From Streptomyces sp. CB00316 (GTDB lineage: Bacteria > Actinomycetota > Actinomycetes > Streptomycetales > Streptomycetaceae), in the NCBI RefSeq assembly GCF_001905595.1, contig NZ_LIXI01000001.1, positions 248,001 through 312,000 of the forward strand: a DNA stretch of 64,000 nt, read 5' to 3'. The notes beneath the pieces were generated by a model. That model had not been told where the DNA came from and did no database searches. It saw nothing but the letters and a program-made list of their open reading frames with translations. Below, in pieces: positions 1-8,384 of the stretch. The translations under genes were made by a program, and so were the position numbers. The number at the start of each line of letters is the position of its first letter. Position 1 is the stretch's first letter.

Positions 1-412
1 GGCCGGTGTTGTAGAGGAACTGGTTCGCGTCGTCGCGGTAGCTGCTGCGAAAGCGCCAGCTGTAGGTGACATCCGCGACGCCGTCACCGGTGTTGTCGAC
101 CTTGATGTTGTAGCGCAGGTCGTCGCCGAACGCGTAGAAGTTCGGCCCGCCGTTGGGCTCCTCGAAGGGGATCCAGTTCGCCACCATCGTCACGGTGTCC
201 GGATTGTCGGGGCTGGTGAACGCGTACACGTCGGTGTTGTCCGCCCGGGGATCCCCGGCGATCAGGGGTGCCTCGCGGTGGCTGGAGGCCGCACTGAGAC
301 CCGGGGCGAGGGTCATCGCTCCGAGTCCTGCGGCCAGGGTGGTGGCACCTAGTACGAGCAGGGACTGGTCCAGGACGCGTCGCGAGCGGGGCCTGGTCTT
401 CGAAACCTTCAC
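1..412 (-). CDS. DUF4331 family secreted protein (N-terminal part, runs off the window)
   Basis: The first 137 codons are present; the rest lies beyond base 1. The start is GTG at 412, preceded by an AAGGA ribosome site; a nearby ATG is followed at once by a stop. The N-terminus is basic (residues 1-15) with a hydrophobic stretch (about 17-42), consistent with an export signal. It is followed by SSHREAPLIAGDP, the block typical of DUF4331 proteins, then NTDVYAF. These are unknown-function exported proteins, often found near CHRD proteins and sortases; here a CHRD protein and a class F sortase lie within 4 kb. The start is divergent from the DUF4394 gene. Family assignment is firm; function is unknown. 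Confidence 0.85.
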   Translation of the reverse strand, partial: MKVSKTRPRSRRVLDQSLLVLGATTLAAGLGAMTLAPGLSAASSHREAPLIAGDPRADNTDVYAFTSPDNPDTVTMVANWIPFEEPNGGPNFYAFGDDLRYNIKVDNTGDGVADVTYSWRFRSSYRDDANQFLYNTG

Positions 413-780
413 GGCATTCCTTCTGTCTGCTGGCTCCCCTGCCCGCATGCGGGAGGGCATGCTCAAGCGGGGGGGGGGTGGGCTGATGGGGAAGACGTTC
501 GGCACCGCGGCGAGAGATCTCGCACGGAGCGTGCCGACAGGAAAAGGGCTGGATCAACGGGGGAGGGCCGAAGCCCGGCTACACCGTCAAGAACTGCTCA
601 GCCGTAGATAAGCACGCCGAAACCACGCCCCACGCGGAACAACAGTGCATCCTCACGTCAGCTGCGCGGCTCGCGACGGACGAAAGGGCCGGTGGGACCG
701 ACAAAGCGGCGGGGCGGACGCCCCACAAGATTAACGACGACACAGACGCCGCACGCTGGGCCGAAAGAGTTATAGCCCTC

Positions 781-803
781 TTATTGCAAGGTGCTCGCAA
801 TAA
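781..803. promoter_or_regulatory. Inverted repeat resembling a Nur (nickel regulator) box
   Basis: Within the 659-base divergent gap (413-1071) lies TTATTGC, 9 bases, GCAATAA, a perfect 7-base inverted repeat. Its core reads TTGCAA-GGTGC-TCGCAA, which matches the published Streptomyces Nur consensus tTGCaa-N5-ttGCAA at 11 of 12 positions. It sits about 270 bases upstream of the DUF4394 start and 370 bases upstream of the DUF4331 start. Binding by Nur is inference. I see no gene in the rest of the gap; it contains a run of nine G near 471. Confidence 0.45.
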
Positions 804-1071
804 CGAAGGGCGGTAACGTCACTCTTCCAGCGCAACGGAAATGCAGGAGCGCAATGCCCCTGAGAATCGGAAGCAGACCGCCGAGCCCCTGCCCCTGATT
901 GCTCGGTGGCCCATGCCGAAGCCACCCGCCATGGGCCAACCCTCATCGCGCCTCGTTCCTCCAACGGAGTGGCCTTTGCGCCCGCAGCCAATCCGTGTGT
1001 GCTTCAGCCTCGAACCAGTTCCTGACCCGCTGACCACTCCGGTCGGGACACCTCTCTTCACCGGGAGCACC

Positions 1072-1947
1072 ATGCGTACTCGTAAGACCGTCGTCGCCGC
1101 CGTGTCCGTAGCTGTGGCCGCAGCCCTGTCCGCCCCGGCTCTGGCGTCCGCGGACGGCCGCCACGGACACACCATGGACCACCGAGGACACAAGGCGCTG
1201 ACCGCCATCGGGCTGACCGTCGACCAGCGCCTGGTCGAGTTCACCGTCGACCGGCCGGCCAAGACCATGAACATCGGCAAGGTGTCCAGCCTGCGCGGCG
1301 ACACCAAAGTCGTCGGCATCGACTTCCGCGTCCAGAACGAGAAGCTCTACGGCGTCGGCGACAAGGGCGGCATCTACACCCTCAACACCGCCAACGCCAA
1401 AGCGATGAAGGTCTCCCAGCTCACCGTCGCCCTCTCCGGCAAGCACTTCGGCGTCGACTTCAACCCCGCCGCCAACCGGCTCCGTGTCATCAGCGACACC
1501 GGGCAGAACCTGCGCCACAACATCGACGACAACGCCGCCCCCCTCACCACCACCACCGACGGCACCCTCACCAACCCCACCACGCCGCCCTCCACCGCCA
1601 TGGGCGCCACCGCCGCCGCCTACACCAACAACGACCTCAACCCCGCCACCGCCACCACCCTCTTCGATATCGACACCACCGCCGACCGCGTCTCCCTCCA
1701 GTCGCCCGCCAACGCCGGCACCCTCGCCCCGACCGGCAACCTCGGCGTCGACGCGGGCCCGGACGCCGGCTTCGACATCTACACCTCCCCCAGGCACGGC
1801 ACCAACCACGGCTTCGCCACCCTGAACACCGCCGGCACCGCCCGCCTGTATGAGATCGACGTGCTCACCGGCGCCGCCCGCGACCTCGGCGCCTTCCCCC
1901 GGCAGAGGCAGGTCACCGACCTCGCCCTGCCCATCAACCAGCACTGA
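1072..1947 (+). CDS. DUF4394 family secreted protein
   Basis: 291 residues. The ATG at 1072 follows GGGAG at good spacing and begins a clear signal peptide (basic MRTRK, then an Ala-rich core, ASA cleavage region). The frame is open further upstream, but that stretch lacks export features. Mature motifs such as VVGIDFRVQNEKLYGVGDKG and VDFNPAANRLRVISDTGQN are the repeated beta-propeller-like blocks of DUF4394. The last third is rich in Thr, Ala and Pro. Extracellular; function unknown. A strong hairpin follows the stop. Neighbours are the divergent DUF4331 gene and, downstream, the CHRD/sortase pair. Confidence 0.88.
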   Translation: MRTRKTVVAAVSVAVAAALSAPALASADGRHGHTMDHRGHKALTAIGLTVDQRLVEFTVDRPAKTMNIGKVSSLRGDTKVVGIDFRVQNEKLYGVGDKGGIYTLNTANAKAMKVSQLTVALSGKHFGVDFNPAANRLRVISDTGQNLRHNIDDNAAPLTTTTDGTLTNPTTPPSTAMGATAAAYTNNDLNPATATTLFDIDTTADRVSLQSPANAGTLAPTGNLGVDAGPDAGFDIYTSPRHGTNHGFATLNTAGTARLYEIDVLTGAARDLGAFPRQRQVTDLALPINQH

Positions 1948-1964
1948 GCCACAACCCGCTGCGC

Positions 1965-2001
1965 GGGGGACGGCCGTACCGCGGACAGACGGCCGTCCCC
2001 C
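1965..2001 (+). terminator. Hairpin terminator after the DUF4394 gene
   Basis: GGGGGACGGCCGT (1965-1977) pairs perfectly with ACGGCCGTCCCCC (1989-2001) across an 11-base loop, 17 bases after the stop codon. No U-tract follows, as is usual in high-GC actinomycetes. Confidence 0.75.
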
Positions 2002-2335
2002 GGTTCCTCCGAGCGGCGGACAATGGGCGATACAGGGTGGCGAAGTCCCGGGGGATCGGAACGCAAACCGAGCAGCCTTCTGGCACGCTTCGATGCCGAG
2101 CGTGCGCCGCAGGTGCAGGAACTCCCTCAGAACGAGTCCGCCCGCCAGAAAGCCCAGGCCGCACCGTGGCACTCATTCCGCTGGTCAGATAGCGGCTGCA
2201 TATAATCATCAAGCCCATGCGTTGAAGAGCACTCCGCCCGGCGTGGTGATGCGGTACGAGCGACCTGGCGCCACTGACCCGGTGCAAGCACTGAAGTATC
2301 CACGTCGGGCAGAGGCGTAGCGAGTTGCTCGCTGC
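2002..2335. other. Non-coding stretch
   Basis: No convincing gene on either strand. Short open frames here lack ribosome sites and codon bias. It lies between the DUF4394 terminator and a coding-like remnant on the minus strand. Confidence 0.5.
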
Positions 2336-2818
2336 TCAGAACCACGAAGCCCGCTTCAGCGAAAGCGGAGGCCCATGAAGGAGGGGGAGGAACTCCTCCC
2401 TGCTCCAATTCCGGCGCTCCTGAGCGAAGGCGACCCAAGGGAGATGAGCGTGACACAGGATGACGCTCTCGCCGGTGCGATCGGCGACTGACGCGGTGTG
2501 GAAGGTCCGGGGGTACTCCTGGACCTCGACCTCGCCCACCTGGCCTTCGACGACTCGGGCGGCCACATACAGAGCGGTTCGAAACGCGGGCAGGTCGGTA
2601 CGCGAAAGCGGGTCGTCCTTCGGCACGAAGAAGCCCGTCGCACCCCGCGGCAGCGTGAAGCCTGTATTCCCGTCGTTGGCCGTGCCGCTCATCTTGCCGG
2701 GTGCGACACCCGTGTCGCTGCCCCCGGCCAGGAAGACGAGCGAGGTCCCGTCGAACTGCCCGGCCTGGCCCGCCGCCTGCTGACTCAAAGGCGTCGGCCT
2801 GCCCGGGGCGTCGGCCAC
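2336..2818 (-). pseudogene. Coding-like remnant, unrecognised family
   Basis: From an in-frame GTG at 2818 the minus strand reads 160 residues with normal Streptomyces codon bias. Segments such as GTSLVFLAGGSDTG, TLPRGATGFFVPKDDP and FRTALYVAARVVEG look like a folded protein rather than an antisense shadow. I do not recognise the family. The frame stays open upstream to beyond 3242, but that part is low-complexity and overlaps the CHRD gene antisense, so it is probably not coding. No ribosome site is visible before the GTG. It could be a short orphan gene or the 3' remnant of a larger one. Confidence 0.3.
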
Positions 2819-3242
2819 AGGCTCATCCTGGGCCGGACCTGGCACCCCTCGAAGAGCGCGCTGACCGCGTTGTCGGCGCAAGGGAGAGTCTCCGAGCCTG
2901 TTTGCTCGACCGCCCCCTGCGGCCCGCTCCCCGCAAAAGCGCAGGAGGGGCTCTCCCCCTGCTCGTTCGCCCGTGCCCGAATGCCTCAATGGATGCACCC
3001 GTATGCGTGGACGTGCCCACGAGAGCTCTGCCTGTGCCGCCGGCGCGGTAGCCCCCGCTGAGCGGGCCCTTGGGCCCGCAGGTGTGGTGGAGCGCTGCCG
3101 CATGGTGGGCGGCGGAGCGAGGCGGCTGCGGTGGCCGGTGCGCGAACAGTGGCAGAGAGTCAGTCTCGGTAACGGCAGGTACGCACACGAGGCGGAGACC
3201 TCCGTGCGCCTGCCCCCGCACTGACAGAGAGAAGAGATCTGC
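2819..3242. other. Upstream region of the CHRD gene
   Basis: 424 bases with no supported gene; presumed to contain the promoter of the CHRD-sortase operon. The CHRD ribosome site AGAGAAGAG lies just before 3243. I could not fix a -10/-35 pair. Confidence 0.4.
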
Positions 3243-4040
3243 ATGTCGAAGTCTGCTGTCCGCATCCTGACTGCGCTGGCCGTCCTGGCGCCTGCTGTGG
3301 CTCTGGCCTCACCGGCGCTGGCGGACGACTCGCACAAGAAGCACGGTGACCGCGCGATGACGCTGCACGCGCAGCTCGATCCGTTCAAGGTCAACAAGGT
3401 CACCGGCTACGGAACCGCCCAGGTCCGCCTCAAGGGCAACGAGGCCCACGTGAAGATGAAGGTCAGCGGTCTGCTGGCCGGCGCACCCCACGCTCAGCAC
3501 TTCCACATCGCGGCGAAGGGCGTCTGCCCGCCGGAGTCGGCGGCCAAGGTCCGCAACGGGAAGCGGTCCCTCAACACCACCGACGGCCTCCCCTTCTACG
3601 GGAGCATCGGCACGTCGCTGACCACGACCGGCGACACCAGCCCCGCCTCGGGTCTGGCCGTGGACCGGTTCCCGGTCGGCTCCGACTACCACTACGAGCG
3701 CACCATCAAGCTCAGCGACGAAGCCGCCCAGAGCCTGCGCGAGGGAACCGGTGTCGTCGTCGTCCACGGCATCGACTACAACAACAACGGCAAGTACGAC
3801 GACAACCTCGGGCCCAGCGACCTCGACCCCAAGCTTCCCGCCGAGGCCACCAACCCCGCCCTGTGCGGGGCGCTGAAGAAGTCCGCCGACGGGCCCGTCC
3901 ACGGCGGCCAGGGCGGAACCCAGCTCGCCGCCTCGGACACACCCGTCAGCACCGTGACCACCGCGGCGGCCGGAGCAGCGCTCCTGGCCGCAGCCGGCGG
4001 CGCCCTCGTCCTGCGCCGCCGCGCGAACCGCCAGAACTGA
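3243..4040 (+). CDS. CHRD-domain surface protein with C-terminal sorting signal
   Basis: 265 residues. A signal peptide (about 1-27, ending ALADD) is followed by a CHRD-type region (about 40-205) containing HAQHFHIAAKGVC. The C-terminus has the architecture of a sortase substrate: LAASD at 228-232, a hydrophobic helix at about 239-257, then RRRANRQN. The class F sortase gene begins 11 bases after the stop, so this protein is its likely substrate, to be anchored to peptidoglycan or the cell surface. The recognition motif is neither LPxTG nor canonical LAxTG. CHRD domains were defined in chordin and related proteins; their bacterial role is unclear. Confidence 0.85.
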   Translation: MSKSAVRILTALAVLAPAVALASPALADDSHKKHGDRAMTLHAQLDPFKVNKVTGYGTAQVRLKGNEAHVKMKVSGLLAGAPHAQHFHIAAKGVCPPESAAKVRNGKRSLNTTDGLPFYGSIGTSLTTTGDTSPASGLAVDRFPVGSDYHYERTIKLSDEAAQSLREGTGVVVVHGIDYNNNGKYDDNLGPSDLDPKLPAEATNPALCGALKKSADGPVHGGQGGTQLAASDTPVSTVTTAAAGAALLAAAGGALVLRRRANRQN

Positions 4041-4051
4041 CCCGTTCAGCC

Positions 4052-4705
4052 ATGGCGTTGAGCCACAACAGCGGCCGCCGCGGTGCCTACACCGCGGCGG
4101 CCACCGCCTGCGCCGCGACCGGGATCACCCTCCTGGCCCTGGCGGCCCTCGCGCACCCTGCGCAGCCCCCGCCCACGCCCCCCGCAGCCGCCCGCACCCA
4201 CCACACACCCACACCGCCCACGGCAGACAGGGGCCTGCCGGTGCTCGGCCCCTCGCAGCCCGTGCGGATCACCGCGCCAGCCGTCGGCCTCGACGCAGCC
4301 ATTGACACCGTCGACACCGCCGAAGACGGAACCATCGCCCTCCCCGACCAGGGAGACCACGCCGGCTGGTACTCCGGATCCGTCACCCCCGGACAACGCG
4401 GCAACGCCCTCCTCGTCGGACACCTCGACACCACCCGCGGACCAGCCGCCTTCTACCCACTGGGCGCCCTGCGCAAGGGCGACCGCATCACCGTCCACCG
4501 CCGCGACACATCCATCACCCACTTCACCGTCACCGCCCTGAACATCTACGACAAGAACAACTTCCCCTCCCAATCCGTCTACGCACCCACCACCCAGCCC
4601 CTCCTCACCCTGATCACCTGCGCCGACTGGGACACCACCACCCGCACCTACACGGCCAACCTCGTCGTCACCGCCACACCTGCAGCCCGAGTACGCCAAC
4701 GCTGA
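4052..4705 (+). CDS. Class F sortase
   Basis: 217 residues. The chosen ATG at 4052 gives an N-terminal membrane anchor (about 14-35), a Pro-rich linker (38-60), then the sortase beta-barrel. Catalytic His is in LLVGHLDT (His124), the nucleophile in TLITC (Cys190), and the likely Arg is Arg198. The length and the short tail after the Cys suit class F. It covalently attaches sorting-signal proteins at the outer face of the membrane. It lies 11 bases after the CHRD gene, almost certainly in the same operon. Longer in-frame upstream starts overlap the CHRD gene and were not used. Confidence 0.9.
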   Translation: MALSHNSGRRGAYTAAATACAATGITLLALAALAHPAQPPPTPPAAARTHHTPTPPTADRGLPVLGPSQPVRITAPAVGLDAAIDTVDTAEDGTIALPDQGDHAGWYSGSVTPGQRGNALLVGHLDTTRGPAAFYPLGALRKGDRITVHRRDTSITHFTVTALNIYDKNNFPSQSVYAPTTQPLLTLITCADWDTTTRTYTANLVVTATPAARVRQR

Positions 4706-5119
4706 ACGCGCCCACGAGAACCGGAGAGTCCCACGAACCGGGGACGCTCACTGCCCGGATCGGACGAGGCTCTGTCGCCCAGCCACAGGCCCCAGCGGGC
4801 ATGGCGCGAGATGGCCCAGTCAGGGCCAGGCCGAGGTCGCTCCGCCGCATCAGGTCCGAACTGACCGGACCCCGGTGTGCATGCACCCGTACCAGGTGGG
4901 GCTGGAGCCAGACCGCATCGCCCCGCCACCGAAGCTGCTTCCGCGCGCTGAGCCGGAGGCTGCGCGGGGGCGGGACGGCGCGGGACGGCTTGCCTCTCCT
5001 TGTCCCACGCCACCGCACGAGCGGGAGCGGGAGCACCGCCGCACGGCGGTGAAGGCGCTGTGCCTCTGGACGGGCCCGGAGGGGAGTCGGCTGGCTCGAC
5101 CACGTCTCTTGCTCGGTCA
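4706..5119. other. Non-coding stretch downstream of the sortase gene
   Basis: No gene supported on either strand. Open frames here have poor start contexts and unnatural composition. Confidence 0.5.
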
Positions 5120-5182
5120 CATGGTTACCCGGAGAAGAGCGCGGGCGTGCCGTTGCTTGGTGGCCTGACGTAGGTCACGGAC

Positions 5183-5614
5183 GTGGTCATCGAGGTGAGC
5201 GCGAGCGCGGCCACCGTCGTCGGCTATCAGGTGGCCTCGACCGAGGCGCTCGGCCGCCAGGAGCACACGGTGTACATCCCACTGCTCGCCCTGCGACTGA
5301 AGAAGGCCGGCCGCTCCGGCTCCTTCCTCACGTGGGAGGACGTCCAGGCCATCGGCCACGACGCGGTCATGGCCCGTACCCATGCCCTGCAGGACGCCGA
5401 CGGCGATCTCGCCGCCCCCGCCGCCGTCTGCAAGGACCTGGTCGGTCGCCGCATCCTCACCGACCAGGGTGTCGAGGCAGGCACCTTCCAGGGCATCGAC
5501 ATCGATACCGACACCGGAGCTGTCCTGGCCGTGCACAGCGCCAACGACCAGCATCCGGGTGCCGCGCTGACCGGCATCGGTTCCTACGCTCTCATCATCG
5601 CCACGGCGTCCTGA
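5183..5614 (+). pseudogene. PRC-barrel protein gene interrupted by an in-frame amber codon
   Basis: The reading frame from GTG 5183 encodes 143 residues with two PRC-barrel-like halves. The second contains KDLVGRRILTDQGVEAG and GIDIDTDTGAVLAVH. The first half lacks its opening strands. The same frame upstream (5138-5170) reads SAGVPLLGGLT, as expected for the start of such a domain, but then meets TAG at 5171-5173. No start codon was found in frame further upstream. Either the gene has decayed or a shortened protein starts at GTG 5183, where no strong ribosome site is seen. PRC-barrel proteins of this type are usually small cytosolic or membrane-associated proteins of unknown role. Confidence 0.6.
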
Positions 5615-5735
5615 CCCGGCACCGGTTTGCGAAGCACCGGGCCTACGGGCGCTGCCCGGACAGAGTGTGCTCTCTCTCGTCTCGCGGATGTCCGCCGGGG
5701 ATACGCGTCCCGCTTCCGATGGCCGGAGACCGGAG

Positions 5736-6938
5736 TCAGTGATCGGCGTCGGGAACGCGGAGATCGGACGAGTGCGCCTCTGCGGCCTCTCGCGGGGGCG
5801 GAACAGGGGTTTGGCGGGGGCTGAGGAGGGCTGTGTTGACGGTGGAGGACCACCGTTCGTATCCGGTTCCCCGCTCCCGGCGGAGCAGGACTGCCAGAGC
5901 TGGGCCTCCCCAGATGAAGACAGCTGTGAGCAGCGTGAGGTGTGGGAGCAGGCGACCGGCGAGCGCGGGGAGGTCGAGCGCCCCGGTGTGGTGGGCCAGG
6001 GCGGTCCAGGCCAGGGCGAGGGGGCCGTACACGATCCAGGCCCGCAGGGTGAGGCGCAGCACGCCTGGTCGGGTGCCGTCGGGCCGGGTGAGGTGCAGGA
6101 GCACGGCCCGTTTGCCGGGGGTGGTCGCGAAGGCGACCGGCAGCAGCCAGAACCAGACCAGCCCGAGGGCGGCGCCGATCGGCAGCGCGTAGTGGCGGCC
6201 GGTAGGCCAGGAGGTGGCGACGGCGAGCAGACCGGTGGCCAGTGTCCAGACGATGAGCCAGCCGGCCAGGTCGGTGAAGAAGGCGAAGAGCCTACGGGTG
6301 AGGGTGACGCGCCCCGCGTAGCGGCGGCGTTCGCGGTCGGGGTCGTTGACGGGCAGCAGGCGGATGAGGGGGCCGGCGGCGATCCACCCCAGGGCCGCGC
6401 CGGCAATGTTGAGGATGAGGTCGTCCACGTTGAACTGCCGGTAGGGGCAGGCGTAGACGAACCACAGCCCCGTGTACTGGGTGGTTTCGAAGAACAGGGA
6501 GGTGACGAAAGCCGCGGACGTCGCACGGATCAGCCGGTGCCGCAGGTAGTAACGGAGATAGACGCCCAGCGGCAGGAGCAGCACGGCGTTGAGCAGCGTG
6601 GTCCAGGCAGGGGTGAGATGTGCCAGCGCTCCGGGTGACCAGTTGCCGCCGCCTGCCGAGGAGATCGCGGCGTGGAAGGCGAAGGGCTCCAACTGCGGTT
6701 CCGCGGCGTAGTGGACGGAGGCGCAGTGTGCGCCGGTGTCGGCGGGCAGCGGCATCACCGTCTGCAGGAGCGCGGCGAGCAGGTAGAAGACGAAGCTGTA
6801 GAACACGAGAACCGGCCAGCCACCTGCCCGGCCACGCCTGCGGTACCCGCGGACCGCGGCAGGTCCCAGGAGCACCGCGGCGACGAGAGGGAACAAGGTC
6901 ACCGCGGCCTCGACGGGCAACAGGTAGGTGCGGAACAC
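5736..6938 (-). CDS. VanZ-like / RDD family membrane protein
   Basis: 400 residues starting with GTG at 6938. The N-terminal half (about 1-205) has several membrane segments and a VanZ-like pattern: FETTQYTGLWFVYACPYRQF followed by NVDDLILNIAGAALGW. The C-terminal half (about 212-370) is an RDD-type module with LFAFFTDLAGWLIVW at its start and TPGKRAVLLHL further on. The tail is hydrophilic and Pro-rich. Function is unknown; VanZ-like proteins have been linked to glycopeptide resistance and surface processes, but no van genes are near. It stands alone between the PRC remnant and the integrase remnant. Confidence 0.85.
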   Translation of the reverse strand: MFRTYLLPVEAAVTLFPLVAAVLLGPAAVRGYRRRGRAGGWPVLVFYSFVFYLLAALLQTVMPLPADTGAHCASVHYAAEPQLEPFAFHAAISSAGGGNWSPGALAHLTPAWTTLLNAVLLLPLGVYLRYYLRHRLIRATSAAFVTSLFFETTQYTGLWFVYACPYRQFNVDDLILNIAGAALGWIAAGPLIRLLPVNDPDRERRRYAGRVTLTRRLFAFFTDLAGWLIVWTLATGLLAVATSWPTGRHYALPIGAALGLVWFWLLPVAFATTPGKRAVLLHLTRPDGTRPGVLRLTLRAWIVYGPLALAWTALAHHTGALDLPALAGRLLPHLTLLTAVFIWGGPALAVLLRRERGTGYERWSSTVNTALLSPRQTPVPPPREAAEAHSSDLRVPDADH

Positions 6939-7162
6939 GGAACGAGCTCTCTGCGGCTGACGGACGACCGGCTCCGCCGCGGACTGCGGGAAGCTGATGG
7001 CACGGCGAAACGGCCGACCCGAAGGGGCAGGCCACGCCCGGGAGCTGACGTGCGTGCCGGTTACCAGAGTAGGGCCCGCGGACCGCCGTCACGCATGACC
7101 ACGGGTCCGCGTGCACCGGATGACCCGTCCCGGCCACGCGCCCGAGCAGTGTGGCGTCGTAG

Positions 7163-7497
7163 TCAGGACCAGACCGGCACTTCCCGTTCACCGGCTTTGG
7201 CCGCCGGTATGCCGGAGCGGGTCTCACATACCTGCAGCCAAGCCGCTTCCCGTGCCTGAGCCCGGGCTGTACGCAGGCGGTCCAGTACGCGTTCGTCCAC
7301 GGCGGCCGGCAGCAGCCGGGGACCCACCCGTAGGGCCACTGCTGCTTGTGGGCGTCGACGAGCTTCTTGAACGCGTCGGCCTGCTCCACGTCCTCGAACC
7401 TTTCGGCCTCCCAGGTACCGCCGCGCCCTCCTTGGGGCCAGCGGACCTGGTAACTCGCCGTTCCGTCCTTGCGGACCCGCTTCCTGATCGTTGCCAT
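7163..7497 (-). pseudogene. Broken tyrosine-type integrase, N-terminal part, at tRNA-His
   Basis: From ATG 7497 the minus strand reads MATIRKRVRKDGTASYQVRW, the typical N-terminal arm-binding domain of actinobacterial phage/ICE integrases, continuing to about YGWVPG near 7310. The natural continuation (AVDERVLDRLRTARAQAREA) is in another frame, which ends at a stop at 7163. The catalytic domain is absent. The fragment lies just beyond the 3' end of tRNA-His, the classic attachment position, so it marks a former integrative element. The stretch 6939-7162 holds no gene I can support. Confidence 0.7.
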
Positions 7498-7528
7498 GGG
7501 GCGCACGTTGGCCAGCCCGGAACACGAA

Positions 7529-7566
7529 GAAGCCCCTGACCTGCGTTTCCGCAGGTCAGGGGCTTC
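7529..7566 (-). terminator. Strong hairpin terminator beyond tRNA-His
   Basis: GAAGCCCCTGACCTGC (7529-7544) pairs perfectly with GCAGGTCAGGGGCTTC (7551-7566) over a 6-base loop. It sits 9 bases beyond the 3' end of tRNA-His on the transcribed strand. Confidence 0.85.
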
Positions 7567-7575
7567 GCCTTCAAG

Positions 7576-7648
7576 GGTGAGTAACGGGACTTGAACCCGC
7601 GACATCCTGGACCACAACCAGGTGCTCTGCCAGCTGAGCTATACCCAC
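7576..7648 (-). tRNA. tRNA-His (anticodon GTG)
   Basis: The minus strand folds as a full cloverleaf: acceptor GTGGGTA pairs with TACTCAC, the D arm contains AGCTCAGCTGGCAGAGC, the anticodon loop is TTGTGGT with anticodon GTG, and the T arm is GCGGGTTCAAGTCCCGT. The base before the acceptor (7649) can supply the extra G-1 expected of tRNA-His. CCA is not encoded. Confidence 0.96.
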
Positions 7649-7768
7649 CATGTCGTCCGGTCGCTTCCGACCGGACGAGAAAAAGTGTACAGGGTCCGGG
7701 AGGGTGCTCGCGCCCCCGTTTCCCGGGGCCGGTCCGCGGGCGCTCACGCGCCCGTGACCAGCGGTTCT

Positions 7769-8374
7769 CTACGGTGTGGCGCGGGCCACATGGCGCGCCG
7801 CGATCTCCTTGGCGCGCTCCGAGTCCGGGCCGGGCGGCGGGACGAAGACCGCTTCCCGGTAGTAGCGCAGCTCCGCGATGGATTCACGGATGTCCGCCAG
7901 CGCCCGGTGGTTGCCGCTCTTGTCGGGGCTGTTGAAATACGCCCGCGGGTACCAGCGGCGGGCCAGCTCCTTGACCGAGGACACATCCACGATCCGGTAG
8001 TGGAGGTAGCCCTCCAGCTTCTGCATGTCGCGCGCCAGGAAGCCGCGGTCGGTGGAGACCGAGTTTCCGCAGAGCGGGGCCTTGCCCGGCTCCTTCACAT
8101 GCTCGCGGACATACGCCAGGACCTGCTCCTCGGCGTCGGCCAGGGTGGTGCCCCCGGCCAGCTCGTCGAGGAGGCCCGAGGTGGTGTGCATCTGCCGCAC
8201 CACCTCGGGCATGGTCTCCAGGGCCGCGTCCGGCGGGCGGATCACGATGTCCACCCCGTCGCCGAGCACGTTCAACTCCGAGTCGGTGACCAGGGCGGCC
8301 ACCTCGATGAGTGCGTCGTCCGTCAACGAGAGCCCGGTCATCTCGCAGTCGATCCACACCATGCGGTCGTTCAT
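7769..8374 (-). CDS. orn: Oligoribonuclease
   Basis: 201 residues from ATG 8374 ([14 protein letters not shown]); a GTG three codons upstream is possible. It is a 3'-5' exoribonuclease that degrades 2-5 nt RNAs and pGpG, acting in the cytosol as a dimer. DEDDh exonuclease motifs are visible: WIDCEMTG near the N-terminus (Asp and Glu), DRGFLARDM in the middle, and [11 protein letters not shown] near the end. Full length for the family. It lies 10 bases after adpA on the same strand, an arrangement I recall as conserved in Streptomyces, so read-through from adpA is likely. Because Orn clears pGpG it can feed back on c-di-GMP signalling. Confidence 0.95.
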   Translation of the reverse strand: MNDRMVWIDCEMTGLSLTDDALIEVAALVTDSELNVLGDGVDIVIRPPDAALETMPEVVRQMHTTSGLLDELAGGTTLADAEEQVLAYVREHVKEPGKAPLCGNSVSTDRGFLARDMQKLEGYLHYRIVDVSSVKELARRWYPRAYFNSPDKSGNHRALADIRESIAELRYYREAVFVPPPGPDSERAKEIAARHVARATP

Positions 8375-8384
8375 GCGCCCCACC

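Noticed and set aside
841..1071. Longer N-terminus for the DUF4394 protein
   Set aside because: The upstream 77 codons lack a ribosome site and would place the signal peptide internally.
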